DNA of 64,000 nucleotides from Mortierella sp. BCC40632 (GCA_011634665.1 WAEK01000025.1:329501-393500); one strand, 5' to 3'; shown: positions 1 to 11,857, counted from the stretch's first letter. The notes: a model not told the origin generated them from the sequence alone. A program made the numbers and translations.

Positions 1-121
1 GGAGAGGCGGTCAACCCCATACACCCTGACTAGGTAGTAACAATTAAAACGGAGGTATTGCGCACCAACCCTACCTCGATCTTGGAGAGCAATGAATAGA
101 AGATAGAGTAGTTGGAGCTAA

Positions 122-493
122 TAGCAGAGAGAGAGAGAGAGAGAGGAGGGGCACGGAGTCGCGAGACTGAGAGAAAGGGACAGCGACGGATGACAAGAGG
201 AAAGGCGACGATGAGTGTGGACTGGATGGCGGGGTGAAGGCGCAAGCCACTTTTTTACGTCACTGAATCTGTTCCCACGCATCTCCAGCGCGCCTCTCTC
301 TTTTGACCTCACTTTTCGTTTGTTTTTTACTATCTCTTTTTGCCACCATTTCCACATTTGCATCGTCTTTGCCACCGTTCTCACGCCTTTCTATCCCTTT
401 GTTCCTTTTTAATCCCATATTTTCCCTTTTCCTTCATCCTCGCTTTCTCTGCAGTCCACACCTTTCTTAATTCCCTTCTCCATCTTTCCACTG
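122..493 (+). promoter_or_regulatory. 5' flank of CRN1 with conserved upstream block
   Basis: A short GA microsatellite (about 126-147) is followed by an AAGCCAC block and an ACGTCACTGAAT block (241-270), then a pyrimidine-rich stretch running to the ATG at 494. The same order recurs upstream of CRN3, CRN4, CRN5 and CRN6. The ACGTCA core resembles an ATF/CREB-type half site; that reading is inference. Bases 1-121 show nothing recognisable. Confidence 0.5.
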
Positions 494-3400
494 ATGCTTC
501 GCAACACCATGACTGATAGCTCCATCACTCTGTTCTGTCTTGTTGATGGGGAGACTAATGCGTTTTCGGTCGAGATTGAATCCGCAAGGACCGTTGATGC
601 TCTCAAAGACGCCATCAAAGCCAAGATTCCTGACACATTCAATGGAGTTGATGCCAAGGACCTCACCCTCTGGCACGTCTCTGTTCCTGTTCCGCCCAAG
701 AAGGACCGCAAAGAGATCTGGCTTGCTGATGTTTCATCAAAAGAAGAGCTCGATGAGACAGACGACATTAGTGATGCTTTTCCAGAAGCACTACCCAAAA
801 AGACAATCCACATCATCGTACAGCGCCCTCCTCCTCAAGGTAATGAGACGCGTTTTGCTGATTGATCTCCGCCAGCATGAGCTCTCATTTACCATAGCTT
901 GTTTTTTTCTTCTAACTTGATTACATTCCTTCCCTTGCGCAGCCATAGCTCATGCACTTGTCCCGGCTCGAACTCCATCACCATCATCATTGCTAGAACA
1001 AGAGACAGAAGCATGTAGGAGAGCTGTATGATCATGTGGGTCAAGGCTTTATATTACGCTGCGATTAGTGGCTTCGAATGCTCATATTTGATCTATTAGT
1101 CCAAACGCGCATAGAAAAGATCAAGGAAGAGTTCTTTCAGCCAGGAGCAGCCATTTCAGACTTCCTTCGCAGGTTTGTGCAAGGAGAACTCTCTCTTCCT
1201 GAAGCAGACTGCTGTGTCAAAGGCTTACCAAAGGCATGGCTGCGATCAAGCTCCTTCTCCCAAAAATCATCACGACCTGCTCTGTACCTGCTGCACCCAA
1301 CACAACCACACCAAACGACATCTGCAACGACACCTCCATCGGTAGCAGCTCTAGAAACGATCAGCAACTTTCAGAACAACGACTTGATCACTTTCTTCGG
1401 CGTGAGCGGCTGTGGGAAGACTCGAGCAGTCGTTGAAATGCTTGCACAGACATGGGGGTTCTATCTGAACGGCAGTCAAGCTGATAGAGGTTCAAAGGAT
1501 GTCACCACTTTGTTCCAAACAGCAAAAGAAAATGCCGGCGCGGTATCTGTCGTCGGACAGAGTACAGAACGGTCTTAATATCCAGGCGATCACGGGTTGT
1601 CTTCTCTTTGCACGCCTTCTAGTCCTACAATACTGTCTGAGTCTCGGCCGCCGTGACAAATTTACTTGTGACCGCTGGATGCTACTCCAAGTGTGTCCAG
1701 GAGCGTTTGAACCCGCTGTACCGGACGTTTTTGACAGCGTTTTCCGGGCTCTACTTGATGGCTATCACAACCAGATGCCTGCGATTTCTTTTCCCAACTT
1801 GAAGCGCCTACTGGAGGCTCAATTCCACCTGGTTCAAGGCCTGCTATCTTCGTACAGCTCTGACTCTCCACCTAGCAAGTTTCTCGTTGTTCTCGATGAA
1901 GCCCAGACACTAAGCGATCATGGAAAAGACTACTTTGTGTCTCATGCGGATTCCAACGACCTGAGGTCGATCCTCTCTCCTATCATCCATGGATTGAGAG
2001 ACATATCGAGCAACACTCAGGACTACTGCGTGGTGACATGTGGTACCGGGATTGGCGCAGATGAGCTCGAGGTCCTTTTGAGCTCAGGCGGCATTGGAAG
2101 CAGCTGGGAGCAGGTCAATCGCCGAATTGTCGACTTTCCGGGCTGGGAAACTGTAGACCAAGTGGCAATGTACATCAACAATCTCGGGGTCTGATGTGTG
2201 GGGACGACAAAGCCATGCTTCACACATTAATACCGGAGGCAGCCGTTCATGAATTGTTTTTCAGGCTTCGAGGTCGTTTCCGTCCAATCGTCTCGACATT
2301 GAGGAGATTATCGCCAAAGGATGCCCGTCATACTGGAAGGAGGCTATCGAACAAAGAGTCCACTCATTAGTGTGCTATCCTGAGCGTTTCCCAGTGCGTG
2401 GAAACCTTTGCTCTGACATCAAGAGGATGCTCGACAAAGTCGCCAAGGATCCAGCCAAGTTCAAGGACGCCATCGATATCAGGCACGTCCTCAGGCAGAC
2501 TGTTGTCTTTCGAGCCTCGCTGGGACTTCCATGGAGCCTGCAGGGAGAAGAGCCAATCTTGGTCGAGAGTGCCTTCGCCCGTCTTCGCATCTCTGCTGAC
2601 CAGGCTGCTACTGAGAAGACGACCAAGACGATTATTGACGAACCCTTCGTGTTCCAGGCTGCCTACAACTTTATCCAGAGAGAAGACGAGGGGTTCTACA
2701 ATTTCTTCAGAGAACAGTACCGAGACCTGCAGGATCCTTCTTCGGAAGGGAAGATCTTTTTGAGCGGCATGCACCCTTGGACTTGATCTACGCCTTCCAC
2801 AAGAAGCAGCTCAAGCAGGAGTTGTTCTCGATCCCAAAGCCCGCTGTGCACCTGAAGCCAACCAAATTTCCCATCCCTACTTTTTGAGCCCGTCACATTT
2901 CCGAGGCATTTGTTTGAGTATCCAGCAGCGATCGTTGGATGGGAAGGCTACGAATGGGGGAGCTCGGTACAAGGACGTTCTGACAATGCGCGACTTTTTG
3001 GAGGCACACTACCGGAATGACTCGAGAAAGGACGGCTGTGTGGTACCGCCGTTTTTCTACCCAGAGCTATCTCCTTCAGGGGCCCGACATTGTCTTTGTT
3101 CTGCGAATCAACAATGAGCTCTACCCCGTATTTGTCCAGACGAAGCTTCTCGACGGTATCTATCCAGGAGGGGTGGAGAAAGCGCGGCTGACGGTGCATG
3201 AGAGCAGAATCAAGGATCATCTGCCGAACCTGGCCACGTACTGCCCTGGTGGGAAATATCTCAGCTTGATCTACGTCCACGCTTCAATCAACAAGACACT
3301 GCGGAATGGCTGGGATCGTGACGATCTTTGGGGCACGGAGCCTGAGAGTGGAGCTAATCGAAGCCAAACTTCTACAGATATCGACGGGCGATTGATGCAG

Positions 3401-3553
3401 CTCCTCATGATCATTGACGGGAGCAATATGCGGGATTTTGTGCCTGAAGGAGTAGTCGATTTGCTCGACAGCGTGAAGGGAACCAAGCGAGTCAGTGACC
3501 AACCTGACTCGTCTGGTAGAGCGGAGAAGAAGCCAATGTTGGAGAAGCAGTAG
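494..3553 (+). pseudogene. CRN1: Crinkler-type protein (Ubl header, P-loop NTPase, REase-like nuclease), frame-disrupted
   Basis: Exon 1 (494-839) encodes a ubiquitin-like CRN header, with LFCLVDGE near the start and HIIVQRPP at the end. A GT-AG intron follows, then a short linker exon (about 949-1027) and a third exon from about 1099. The NTPase part has Walker A GVSGCGKTR (about 1400-1430), Walker B FLVVLDEAQ (about 1880) and a VTCGTG strand (about 2035). The C-terminal part has GPDIVFVLRINN and PVFVQTK (3085-3150), a PD-(D/E)XK-like pair D...QxK. Unlike the other copies, Walker A has no intron. The frame changes near 1545, near 2190, and twice in T-runs near 2760 and 2885, so it is either a pseudogene or affected by indel errors. 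It is the most divergent copy in the NTPase and nuclease parts. CRN-type proteins are known as nucleus-targeted effectors or conflict proteins; the role here is inferred. Confidence 0.75.
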
Positions 3554-3699
3554 CGAAAATGGATAAACGAATTTGCAAGTGGTTTAGCAGCAAGAGTCGC
3601 TCCGTTGACCATTAACACTCGCTGTGTTTCGGATGACGACAATAGGATGCCTAAAGTAAAGATCGCTCAGGCCTGTCCTGAATAGGACTTTAAAGTGTT

Positions 3700-3775
3700 C
3701 CGCTGCCACCCTAGCGCAATTGGATGGTACTGTGCCCACCAACGACAGAGTTGGGGTTCTATTCCCCGATGTGTG
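3700..3775 (+). other. tRNA-like relic (A-box and B-box-like elements)
   Basis: TAGCGCAATTGGA resembles a polymerase III A box, and GGTTCTATTCC about 40 bases later resembles a B box. The latter sits in a 4-bp GGGG/CCCC stem with a 7-base loop, like a T arm. No convincing acceptor stem pairs with it, so this is at most a decayed tRNA or the head of a SINE. It lies just past the truncated end of the Fanzor remnant. Confidence 0.25.
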
Positions 3776-3865
3776 TGTGCCTTTTCCTATCTTTCCCTGT
3801 CCCAACCCACCCCGTAGAATAGCGTAATCCCTCGTCCTCTCCGTTGCGAAAGACAGCACATCCCC

Positions 3866-6800
3866 TTATTCGTTTCTCGGCCTTCTCCACTGCGTAATTG
3901 TAGAAGAAATACCCCTGAGTGTAGTTACGTGCTGGCGAATAAAACCCTCGCAAGAGGAAAAAAAAAAAAAAAAACGATCCCTTTTTCCTACGCCTTTCCT
4001 TACCATCTGGCACAGTCTCTCCAACACGAGATACGTCCCACTCGTCCCACCATTAAATGGCTTAAACACTCCGTCTCCAATGGCAAGAATGACTTGTCGC
4101 TTGGATGGTAGACTGGGCTTTGGCAGGGGTTCTTGCATCTCCTCTGCTGTTTCCAGATTAGCGATGTTAACAGCTGTCCGCAAAATATGCGAAAGGCGCT
4201 GGTCTATCTCCGATACATGTCTCTGCTGCTTTTTGGTACTTGAGGATCTTGTAGGACATTGATCCATAGAATGCTCCAAGCAACCCATCGGTACCAAGGC
4301 TGGACCGGACATGCTCCTCAGTATTCTTGGAGAGCTGTCGCAGTCGTGACTCTTCTGAACCCTTGCCAGGGTCATCAATGGTGACTGGAACAATCGCTTG
4401 CTCTGCTGTGTTAATGTCATCCGTCTCCTTGGCAAGCTGCATCAAGTCTCTGATCCACTTTGTGTGCCTGTTGTACGCTCCCTTGGACAAGTGGTGGTTA
4501 GAAGCCCGGTCGGATCGGGCGCCATCAACAATCACTGCTGTGATGAGCTCGGCAATACCAGGGTCAACCCCAATCACCACACAGCTTTTTCCCAACAAGC
4601 CGATCAACTGCCTCCCTATTTTTGAAGAGCTCGGTGACATATGGGATAGAATTCCGGCCACCGTTGAGGGGGTGCAAGAGATTTGCTGGCTTTGGCCTTG
4701 ACCATGTTGGCAATTGGACATAGAGTAGTACTGCCTGTCGCCTCTGCATCGTCTTTGGGACTTTGGACCTTTTTGGCTTTGGGATCCAGTGCGCGATATG
4801 CAAGCAACCGGAGCTGATATCCGTCCGTCACGATTGTTCCTCGCAAACAATGCCTGTGGTGTGGGTGTAGCTGGGGGTGTTCGGTACTGGCTGATTGTAC
4901 ATCTGGATTTCCCATCTGATGATATCTCGCTGCCTTCAGGGTAATGATCCATTCTTTTGCCTTTCCGACAAACCGGCTCTTCAGCTCTCCATAGATCCTC
5001 TTGGCCGCAGTCCCCTCAAGTTGTTCAGGAGTATCTGCACCTTCATCAGGCGTTGCTGTATCGCTCTTCCCCTGCCCGAGCAATTGTTTGGCTGCCTCTT
5101 CAAGCTCCTCTTCCGCAGTAGCAACAGCCGAACCAAAAGAGTCAAACAGCCCCGGAAGCTGGGATGTCGATGGTCTCCCCAACACAAGTAGTTCTGTCGT
5201 AGTCGGTCTTTTTGTTTTCCACCGACAAAGAGCTTGTAGCAGATCTCGCCTGGATGCTCTGAAGCCCTCTTTACCGCTTCAGACTGAGTGGAGACTCCCA
5301 GCAGTTCCTTGATTATCCTTTGTTTTGCTTCGTTGACACGGTCCTGTCGGAAGATAGCGCGGACAAGATACTGCTCGGGGACTGTGAGGAAGGCCGTCGT
5401 GTCTCGAGCAGCAGGGGCCAATTTCATCCGCTCCAGAGCTGGTAGTTGGAGGTTGAGAATCGTGAAGATCTCGGCCTGGCTGTACGCTTTCAACACTCCA
5501 CTTTCCTTCACTGCTGCCAACATAGCTGCGCCCTCTGTCGATTGGGCCCATGTCGGGTTTCTTTGGCGTACCTATAAAAGATTGGCATTATTAAGATATG
5601 TTGAAATGATGGACAAACCAAACTCTCGACATGGAAAGGCTCATGCTACTTACTCATATGATCAACTCTGGGACAAACTCGACAAATGTCTTGCGCAATA
5701 AATTGTGAAGACTCTGTCCCAGTGTTTCTCAACGAACGGAACGAAACGTGACCGCGTCAAATTTGATCGTACTAGGTCCCTGTAAGAGGTCTTAACGAAA
5801 CGAATTATCAAACGAAATCCCGTTCGTTGAAAAACACAGACTGTCCCGACCCTTTGAAGAGACAGTGAGGCACTTGGCCCTGAAGGTGCGACTGAAACCG
5901 TTCTCGCTGTTGATCAAAAATCAGTCCCAGCTGATATGTTTTGATGTGTGATGAGACAAGATGTCGGTGAGATTGTGTGTGTGGTTTATTCATGGGCAAG
6001 GACCAGTATTTTTACTGGCCCTCTAAGCCAGCCATCGGAGTAAAAATGGCCCTGCCTGCAGCAAGAGCTGCAGATGGCCTATAAACGTCTCCTCTGGCTC
6101 TCTTTTTAGGTTCCTATCTATCGACTTAGCCGAGAAAATGTTGTGGTCTACAACACCAGCACTCTTGGCAAATTCGCCGACCACTTCCTTGGCGAGATTC
6201 ATGCCTGGCGTCCCTCGCTTTGTCTTTTCACCACAGTAGAGATAGATTATAACTTGTCGACAAAAACCCTCTGTGTCTACCGTCTGTAGCCTTTCTCGGT
6301 CCTCTACTGGATTGCCCTCTGCAGAATACATGTTCGCAGCCGTCTTGGTAATGAACCATTGGATGACATAGAGTGCAAGTTTGGTGGCCTCTGAATTGCA
6401 CTTTGCTATCGCTAACAATGTGTCGCCAATGTACTGTGCGGCTGCTCTGCGTTCTGTTGCCGAGATAGAAGGAAGCCGTTCTTCGAGAACTGATTCTACT
6501 CGCCACTGGATTGGATTGCGCTTCTGGGTGATACAGTCGGATGTCGAGTTTAATACTTCGTCGATCAGGTTACCAGGCGACACTCTATTAGATGTTCCTG
6601 CTTCCGACTTGCTTTCTGCTCCCAGGGCTGTTTGAACAGCAAGTCCTGAGGCCTTTGCCCTCTTCAGCTTCCCGCGTCGTCGTTTCGCTAGTGCCCCTAG
6701 AGGTGTCTTTTGCTTCACTAGCTTCGGTCGTTGTCAGAGAATCCCCATCTTGTCCGTCTTCGTCATAGTCATCGGTTGGTGCTTCCCGCTTAACAGCCCT

Positions 6801-6866
6801 AGTGAGAAAAAAGATGTTGTTAATTCTTGCTTTTTTTTTTTTTTTTTTTTTTAACCCAAGCTGCAA
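3866..6866 (-). pseudogene. Fanzor (eukaryotic TnpB/OrfB-like RNA-guided nuclease) remnant with N-terminal helical extension
   Basis: Reading the minus strand, a basic segment (about 6866-6588, KRRRGKLKRAK) leads into a helical region (6718-6023) and a second helical region (5523-5180). Next come a TnpB-type strand VTDGYQLRLLAYRALDPKAK (about 4830-4770) and the RuvC-I motif VVIGVDPGIAELITAVIVDG (about 4590-4530) with its catalytic Asp. The Fanzor-typical segment ILAIGDGVFKPFNGG follows (about 4100-4055). The expected CxxC zinc finger and RuvC-III Asp are not visible: the reading runs into a poly-T intron-like tract (3958-3974) and then degenerates. Frame changes occur near 5180, 4590 (in a GGAAAAAG run) and 4250. 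Fanzor proteins are OrfB/TnpB relatives carried by eukaryotic transposons and act with a guide RNA (known for the family). This copy looks inactive. It follows the XPG-like nuclease on the same strand and may be the C-terminal half of the same protein. Confidence 0.7.
5721..5840. mobile_element. MITE 1, 120 bp, hAT-like termini
   Basis: The ends are inverted repeats: AGTGTTTCTCAACGAACGG on the left and its near-complement CCGTTCGTTGAAAAACAC on the right. CTGTCCC flanks both sides (5714-5720 and 5841-5847) as a probable 7-bp target duplication. The CAGTGTTTCTCAA-type terminus resembles hAT elements, which usually make 8-bp duplications, so the superfamily call is tentative. It sits between two reading-frame blocks of the Fanzor locus, probably in an intron. 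Confidence 0.6.
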
Positions 6867-7198
6867 CCTATATTGAAGTTTTTTGCCTTTTGGGGAGCCG
6901 CTTATCGTGACCGGACTGCTTGCTCATAGAACACTCCCGTTGTTGATTCCTAGATGTATTGGCCTCGACTTCCGAACAGGCTGTGTGCCAATTGTCGGTC
7001 TCGCCTTGACCAACAGCTGGCTCAGAGATCCCATTGTTGAGAATTCAAACGAAGTCTCTCTAGGTCTAAGAGGTCCGTTGGAATCAAAGATGGGGCTCCT
7101 CCTTCCGCCATCCATCCGCCTATTTATTACATCTATTGTACACGTGATGGTATCTAGGGTTGGTGCTCCGGCATGGGAGCACCTTGTCCTCCTTGTGA
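6867..7198 (-). other. Coding-like link between XPG-like and Fanzor-like blocks
   Basis: An open stretch on the minus strand (about 7115-6924, with FDSNGPLRPRETSFEFS and KARPTIGTQPVRKSRPIH) has the Pro/Arg-rich look of a linker. A 25-base poly-T (6831-6852) marks a probable intron next to it. No domain is recognised. It is the reason for suspecting a continuous gene. Confidence 0.35.
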
Positions 7199-8656
7199 CT
7201 AGATCTGGCGCCAGCCTTGGTGCATTTTTTCACACCCATCTTCCTCTTCCTTTCTCGGAAAATTGTCAATCATTCCCATACCACGAGGTTGGGTGATTTT
7301 GAGAGTCGGGATATTTCGCTCCTTGGTCATATGTCTCATAGCACCGCTCTCGGCCTGGATTCGCATGATTTTTTCATATCGCTGTTCATCAGCATGCAGA
7401 AATGAGAACGATAGTCTTGACATTGCTTGCACTGCCACTAACCCTATACAAGTTTGAGAAAAAAAAAATTGATAGAAGCCATTAGAATAATGTCCCCTGT
7501 CATCACCATTGGCGACAGGCTTTGGAAAAGATTCAGCCATACCCTGTGCCACTGCTTTTTCTTTTTTAATCCTAGTGTTGAGCTTGCGAAGCTCTTCGGG
7601 GAATCTCTTGGCTGCACTCAACAACTGGTCCGATAGGCAACGAGTCTCTGAGGGCGTCGAGGAAGGCACTAGAGGTGTCTCCTCCGCGTGGATGAAAATC
7701 CTGGCCGCGACATCAAGCTGGTTTGGATCCACCTCAAGAGCTTTGGCATACTCTGCTAACAGCGCTTGCACCGTCCTTTGACCTGCAGGCAATCGATGCC
7801 ATAGTCAACAAGAATTTTCTGGTCCTTGTTGATGCCATACCCCTTGATATTTTCGCAATAGTCGTTCCCTGAGGTGATCGCCACAGCCTGCCACACCCCA
7901 AAGTCCGGAACCCTCAGTTGATCCAGGGCCACTTCGTCGATCGTGTGCAGCCAGAATGTGGACTTGATAGCGCGGTCTTGTCTGAGCAAATGGATGTTGG
8001 GGGTGAATAGCATGTCACTACCGACTGTCGCTACATAGATCCGTTCTCTAGACCCCAATGCTTTACGCCTAATGCAGTTGTCGGTCTCGCCAGAGCATAC
8101 ATGAGCGCTGTGGCCAAGAACCACGAGGTCATTGGCAATCTTGATCCACATTTCCATATCGATACGTATTGCACACTTCCAGGAGGCCATCATGTTCACG
8201 AATGCCCGGAGTAGGCGTCGGCGCAAGTTGCGTGCTGAGCGGTCCCCGACTCCCCGCCATCAGGATACTCCTGGTTTGGTTGAATTGCTGCGTTGAATGT
8301 GGACAGAGAGCTGGAGCATTGCTCACGACTATCCACTTCTTTTGCGATCGATGTTTCCTGGCGACGACCTTTTCGGCGATAGGGGATCCGTCGATGTGGA
8401 TAATTGCGTCATTAGAGAAGTTGAGCTTGAGTTTCTTGCTAATTGCTTTGGCGATCCAGTCGGGCTCTTTGTCTGGTTCCTTGCCCCTGGAAGCCAGGCG
8501 CAGCAATTTCTTCTGGAACCAAAAAAGAATGGTAAGGAGATAGGAAAAATAGAGTGAAAAGAGGTCGACATGGACAAGGGGAAGCTCTTTCGGATCTACT
8601 GCAGACCGCACGATGCCAGTCTTTGCAATAGTCTTCCAAGCTTGTTTGACTGTCAT
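7199..8656 (-). CDS. XPG/FEN1-family 5' nuclease (PIN-like), multi-exon or frame-disrupted
   Basis: The start is taken at ATG 8656 (MTVKQAWKTIAKTGIV). The order of motifs matches XPG/FEN1 nucleases. The N-domain shows VHVDLFSLYF and IIHIDGSP, giving two catalytic Asp (8600-8380). The I-domain shows GETDNCIRRKA in place of the FEN1 E-x-E helix, VATVGSDMLF for the Asp pair region, and SGNDYCENIKGYGI matching FEN1 GSDYCESIRG (8110-7840). A helical stretch LLAEYAKALEVDPNQLDVAARIF (7760-7690) corresponds to the region after the helix-hairpin-helix. Frame changes near 8210 and 7785 could be introns or indels; a GT-AG intron is plausible at about 7505-7445. All expected carboxylates are present, so the domain could be catalytic if the frame is restored by splicing. 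The Fanzor remnant follows downstream on the same strand, with coding-like sequence in between (7130-6900), which suggests one fused protein. Confidence 0.65.
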
Positions 8657-8714
8657 ATTCAAAAAGGGTTTGTAGGCTAGCTGGGCTGGAGGGAGGAAGT
8701 GCAAAACAAGAAAG

Positions 8715-8913
8715 GATCATTTCGAAGAAAAAAAAAGAAAAAAAGAAAAAAAAGGGGGGAGGGGGGTAATATGCCGAGGATGAGGCGTAAAACCGTTGCC
8801 AATTTGGTCCGCTCAGGCCCTTTCCTGAGGAGAGATCCGTGCTTGACATGAGAAATTTCTTCTCTCAAATCCTAGTCTCCCTCAAATCCTACTCTCACTC
8901 ATATCCCTCTCAA

Positions 8914-8951
<38 letters not shown>

Positions 8952-8955
8952 AAAA
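8715..8955. repeat. Purine-rich and poly-T low-complexity tracts
   Basis: A/G-rich sequence (8725-8768) and a poly-T of over 30 bases (8917-8950) flank a non-coding stretch upstream of the XPG-like gene. ORFs across them are low-complexity artefacts. Nothing else is seen up to the gene at 9210. Confidence 0.7.
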
Positions 8956-9209
8956 AGAGGAAAAGAAAAGAGGAAATGTACATTCTCTGTTGGATATTTT
9001 TCATTAGGCCAAGTGGTTATCTTGAGAAAATGAGACAAAGCGCCTACGTCTGTGTGAATTGACTCATGAGGGCCACGATAGCCTCGATTTGATTGTTGCG
9101 GTAAGGGGAGATAAGAAGAAAGACTCCAGCCAAGAAGGCTAAAAGGAAGAGGTAACCTCGTGTCTTTACAACGTCCATCCCAATCAATCCATTGCAATCA
9201 ATTCAAACG

Positions 9210-10208
9210 ATGACCACACTGCTAGCAAGCACCGACGGTCCAGACGATGACTTGTGGTCCATTGACTCACAAGAGATTCGAGATGCCCTTGACAACGATA
9301 CTGAGATGGATAAAGAAACAGAAGGGTCTTTGGCCCAAGAGGAAAGAGAATGTGTTGCGAACAGCCTTCCCATCATTAACAACAACGGCGAGCAGGCTGG
9401 ATCATCTGACCAGGAGGAGTGGACCCGGCTTCCCTTCATCGGGTCATATCAAGGCACATACGTCTCGGATAGTATGACAGACCAGTCTTGGACACCAACA
9501 GTCATCTATGGCAGCAGTGCAACTGAAGAAACGGTGGAAGAAAGAATAGGTCTCATCCAAGAATGTCAGTCAATGGTTATCCCAGAAGAGTCTCTTGTGG
9601 AGTCTATTCAGTCGACAGAAGATGAGGAGACCGTGAGTATGGATCCGAAGCCATCAAATAGACTCCTTTTATGGCGTCTCAAGCAATCCAAGACGCTCCA
9701 ATGGCTCTGCACTCCAGGTGCGATTGTAGAGTATGATCCAGTAAGCATTATCCTTGCGGAGGGACAAGCCCTCTTTGCCGGAGTCCATGTCCGTGACCCG
9801 CAAGCGCATAAGGAAGACTCTCGTGTTGTTTGCAAGGGTAGTAGTTTGGCGGTACGAACCAAGTAATATGGATGACCAGGACCGGTTTACATCTATCAGC
9901 GACTTTTATTTGGATAACAATGGCCAAGGACTATCATTGAGTCCACACCTAAAAACTTGAGGTACAGATTCAAAAAGGACTGGAACCAAAGACGAGTCGA
10001 CGATGCAGAGGCGAGTACCAAGTTCCTCCAACACAAGTACTTGATACAGCTGGTCAAGAACAGACTCAAGCAAGCAACTGTCAAGACGCCTGGTCACCTC
10101 TTTCTACTAGGCTTCTTGGCAGCGGTCTTTTTCTTATCTCTCCACATCGCACAAGGCAAAAGTATGGCTGTGGCGGCACTTTTAGATCAATGTAAAGTCG
10201 AACAATAA
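9210..10208 (+). CDS. Unknown acidic protein with C-terminal membrane anchor
   Basis: The first ATG is 9210 (MTTLLASTDGPDDDLW). The N-terminal 200 residues are acidic and Ser/Thr/Gln-rich, without a recognised domain. The frame stops at 9866, but the same frame reopens from 9957. One intron from a GT near 9839 to the AG of GTACAG near 9965 would join them and give about 285 residues. The second part is basic and helical (KKDWNQRRVDDAEASTKFLQ), then a hydrophobic segment GHLFLLGFLAAVFFLSLHIA (about 10094-10155), then a short tail ending CKVEQ. That is the layout of a tail-anchored or single-pass membrane protein. No homologue is recognised. It is the only gene here outside the repeated families, so it may be a host gene. 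Confidence 0.5.
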
Positions 10209-10532
10209 ACAAAAAGAAGGTGACCCTTTGGTCGAAAAAAGAAAAAGTGACCCTTTGATGAAAAAAGGAAAAGTGACCCTTCGATGAAAAGAATAAAAAA
10301 AATGGCTACTTGAAAGGCGACTGGTTGAAAGGAGTCTTCGAAAGGGTTTGTTTGAAGAGACATTGGAGAGTTGCAGGTAGTTGTGGCCCAGTTTCAGGAG
10401 TTCACACTCCAGGAGTTGAAGGGCCTTGTCGATGTCTTTTGTTCTACGTTTCACGTGGCTGGAATGCGATCCAAGGGATTGTTAGGAGAGAAGAGGCACA
10501 CGAGGGTTTGGTTGAAGCTCTCACCAGCGGTG

Positions 10533-10565
<33 letters not shown>

Positions 10566-11048
10566 GTTCTATTGTTGCAGAAGGAGGATCGTCGAAATAA
10601 AGGCATGGCATTGTCGACATTGGCGATGCTGGAAGTGGGTCTGCTCAAAAAGATCATCACTTGATCCATCCAAAAGACTCTGAGAAAGTGTTCCCCTTTG
10701 CACAGGTAGTGTTAAATGTATCGCATTGGTTCAAAAGACACATTCCAAGCCATGTCGCGTTTGACTGAAATTCTACCCGTCATCAGCGAGGGCTACCTGG
10801 TCTTGTAATGAGAGGTTCACGGGACGATTTCCATAAACCAAAACAATACATAGGATCAATCCAGCAGCTCAAGTTGAACTGGATTAGATTTGCGCCCATT
10901 CGTTGCTTTGGTGCATAGTTTGAACTGCTAGTTTCTGACCTTAGAGATTGGGGGGAGATGTGTCATAAAAAACTTTGGAGAAAACCGCCGAAAACCATCA
11001 AAATATTAAAGTTAAATGGTATTTTTGCCTAGCTGACGGTTTAAGGGA
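10209..11048. other. Intergenic: 26-bp tandem repeat, poly-A, no gene seen
   Basis: Three imperfect copies of a GTGACCCTTTG-containing unit of about 26 bp lie at 10219-10300. A 29-base poly-A lies at 10533-10562. The rest shows no convincing coding sequence; short ORFs here depend on the poly-A. Confidence 0.6.
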
Positions 11049-11820
11049 TATGATTGACCAGAGAGAGGGGGGGAGAGGACCAGAAAATTCTGTGAAAGCG
11101 ACGGTGGTGAAACTACAGCAGGAGGGGGCGATGTGTTAGAACAGCGCGTGAGTGAAAGGATGAGTTTCAGACAGAAAGAATGTGGAGAGAACGGCGACGA
11201 CGCCGAGGGATATCAGCGATAGGTTTGCGGGAGAGCGGCGACAATACAGAGAATGAGTGGCGACAGTGAAGAGGGAGAGCAGCGACAGGTGGAGGGTGTT
11301 ACTACAGCGTTAGTACGTTGTTAGTTGGGTTAGTAAAATGTTAATCAGGGTAAGTTCAAGGCAGAGGGAGATCAGCGACAGGATGAAGGGTGTTTTGTCC
11401 GTCAATCTTTGCTTCTGCTTTGATTATTGAGTTAGTGGGATCTAGTGTAGTTGGCTGCATCAAAGAGGGCGACAGTTGCTTCCGGATCTATCAGTCAACA
11501 ATCAGAGAGTGAGGATAAGAGGTTAGTGCAGTTTCTTGATAGTTTTGACCTCCTTTTATACTTGTTGCTGCGGTAGTCGGAGTAATATCTTTAGGGTGGC
11601 GTTGATCATATGCTCCGGTGGCGCGAGATAAATGCTCCGATTGAGATATTCCGACACGCTTGCGCCATAAAGTTGAGTAATGCGCAGCACCTTCTGATAT
11701 CTATTTAAACCCTCCCAAGATGCACTCTTGATTCACACTTTTCCGATCAAGAACGACCAAGGGTATCCAGTAAGTTTTTCAAAAAGGTAAGAGATAAATT
11801 ATTAAAGAGTAGAATAGAAT
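11049..11820 (+). repeat. LTR-like leader of 28S cassette 1
   Basis: This stretch of about 770 bp is nearly identical to 25091-25859 and 51937-52706 and partly to 34800-35300. It is non-coding, with repeated GTTAG-type words early, a TATA-like CTATTTAAACCC (about 11698), then CTTTTCCGATCAAG and a GGTAAGAG just before the 28S junction. Copy 3 has CCAATAAA at the equivalent of the R/U5 end. The layout resembles a solo LTR or promoter. It always ends at the same 28S position. Confidence 0.6.
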
Positions 11821-11857
11821 AACTGGCTTGTGGCAGCCAAGCGTTCATAGCGACGTT

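Noticed and set aside
9754..9960. Second plus-strand ORF (RVVVWRYEPSNMDDQDRF) as a separate gene
   Set aside because: Lies mostly in the presumed intron of the 9210-10208 gene and overlaps it in another frame.
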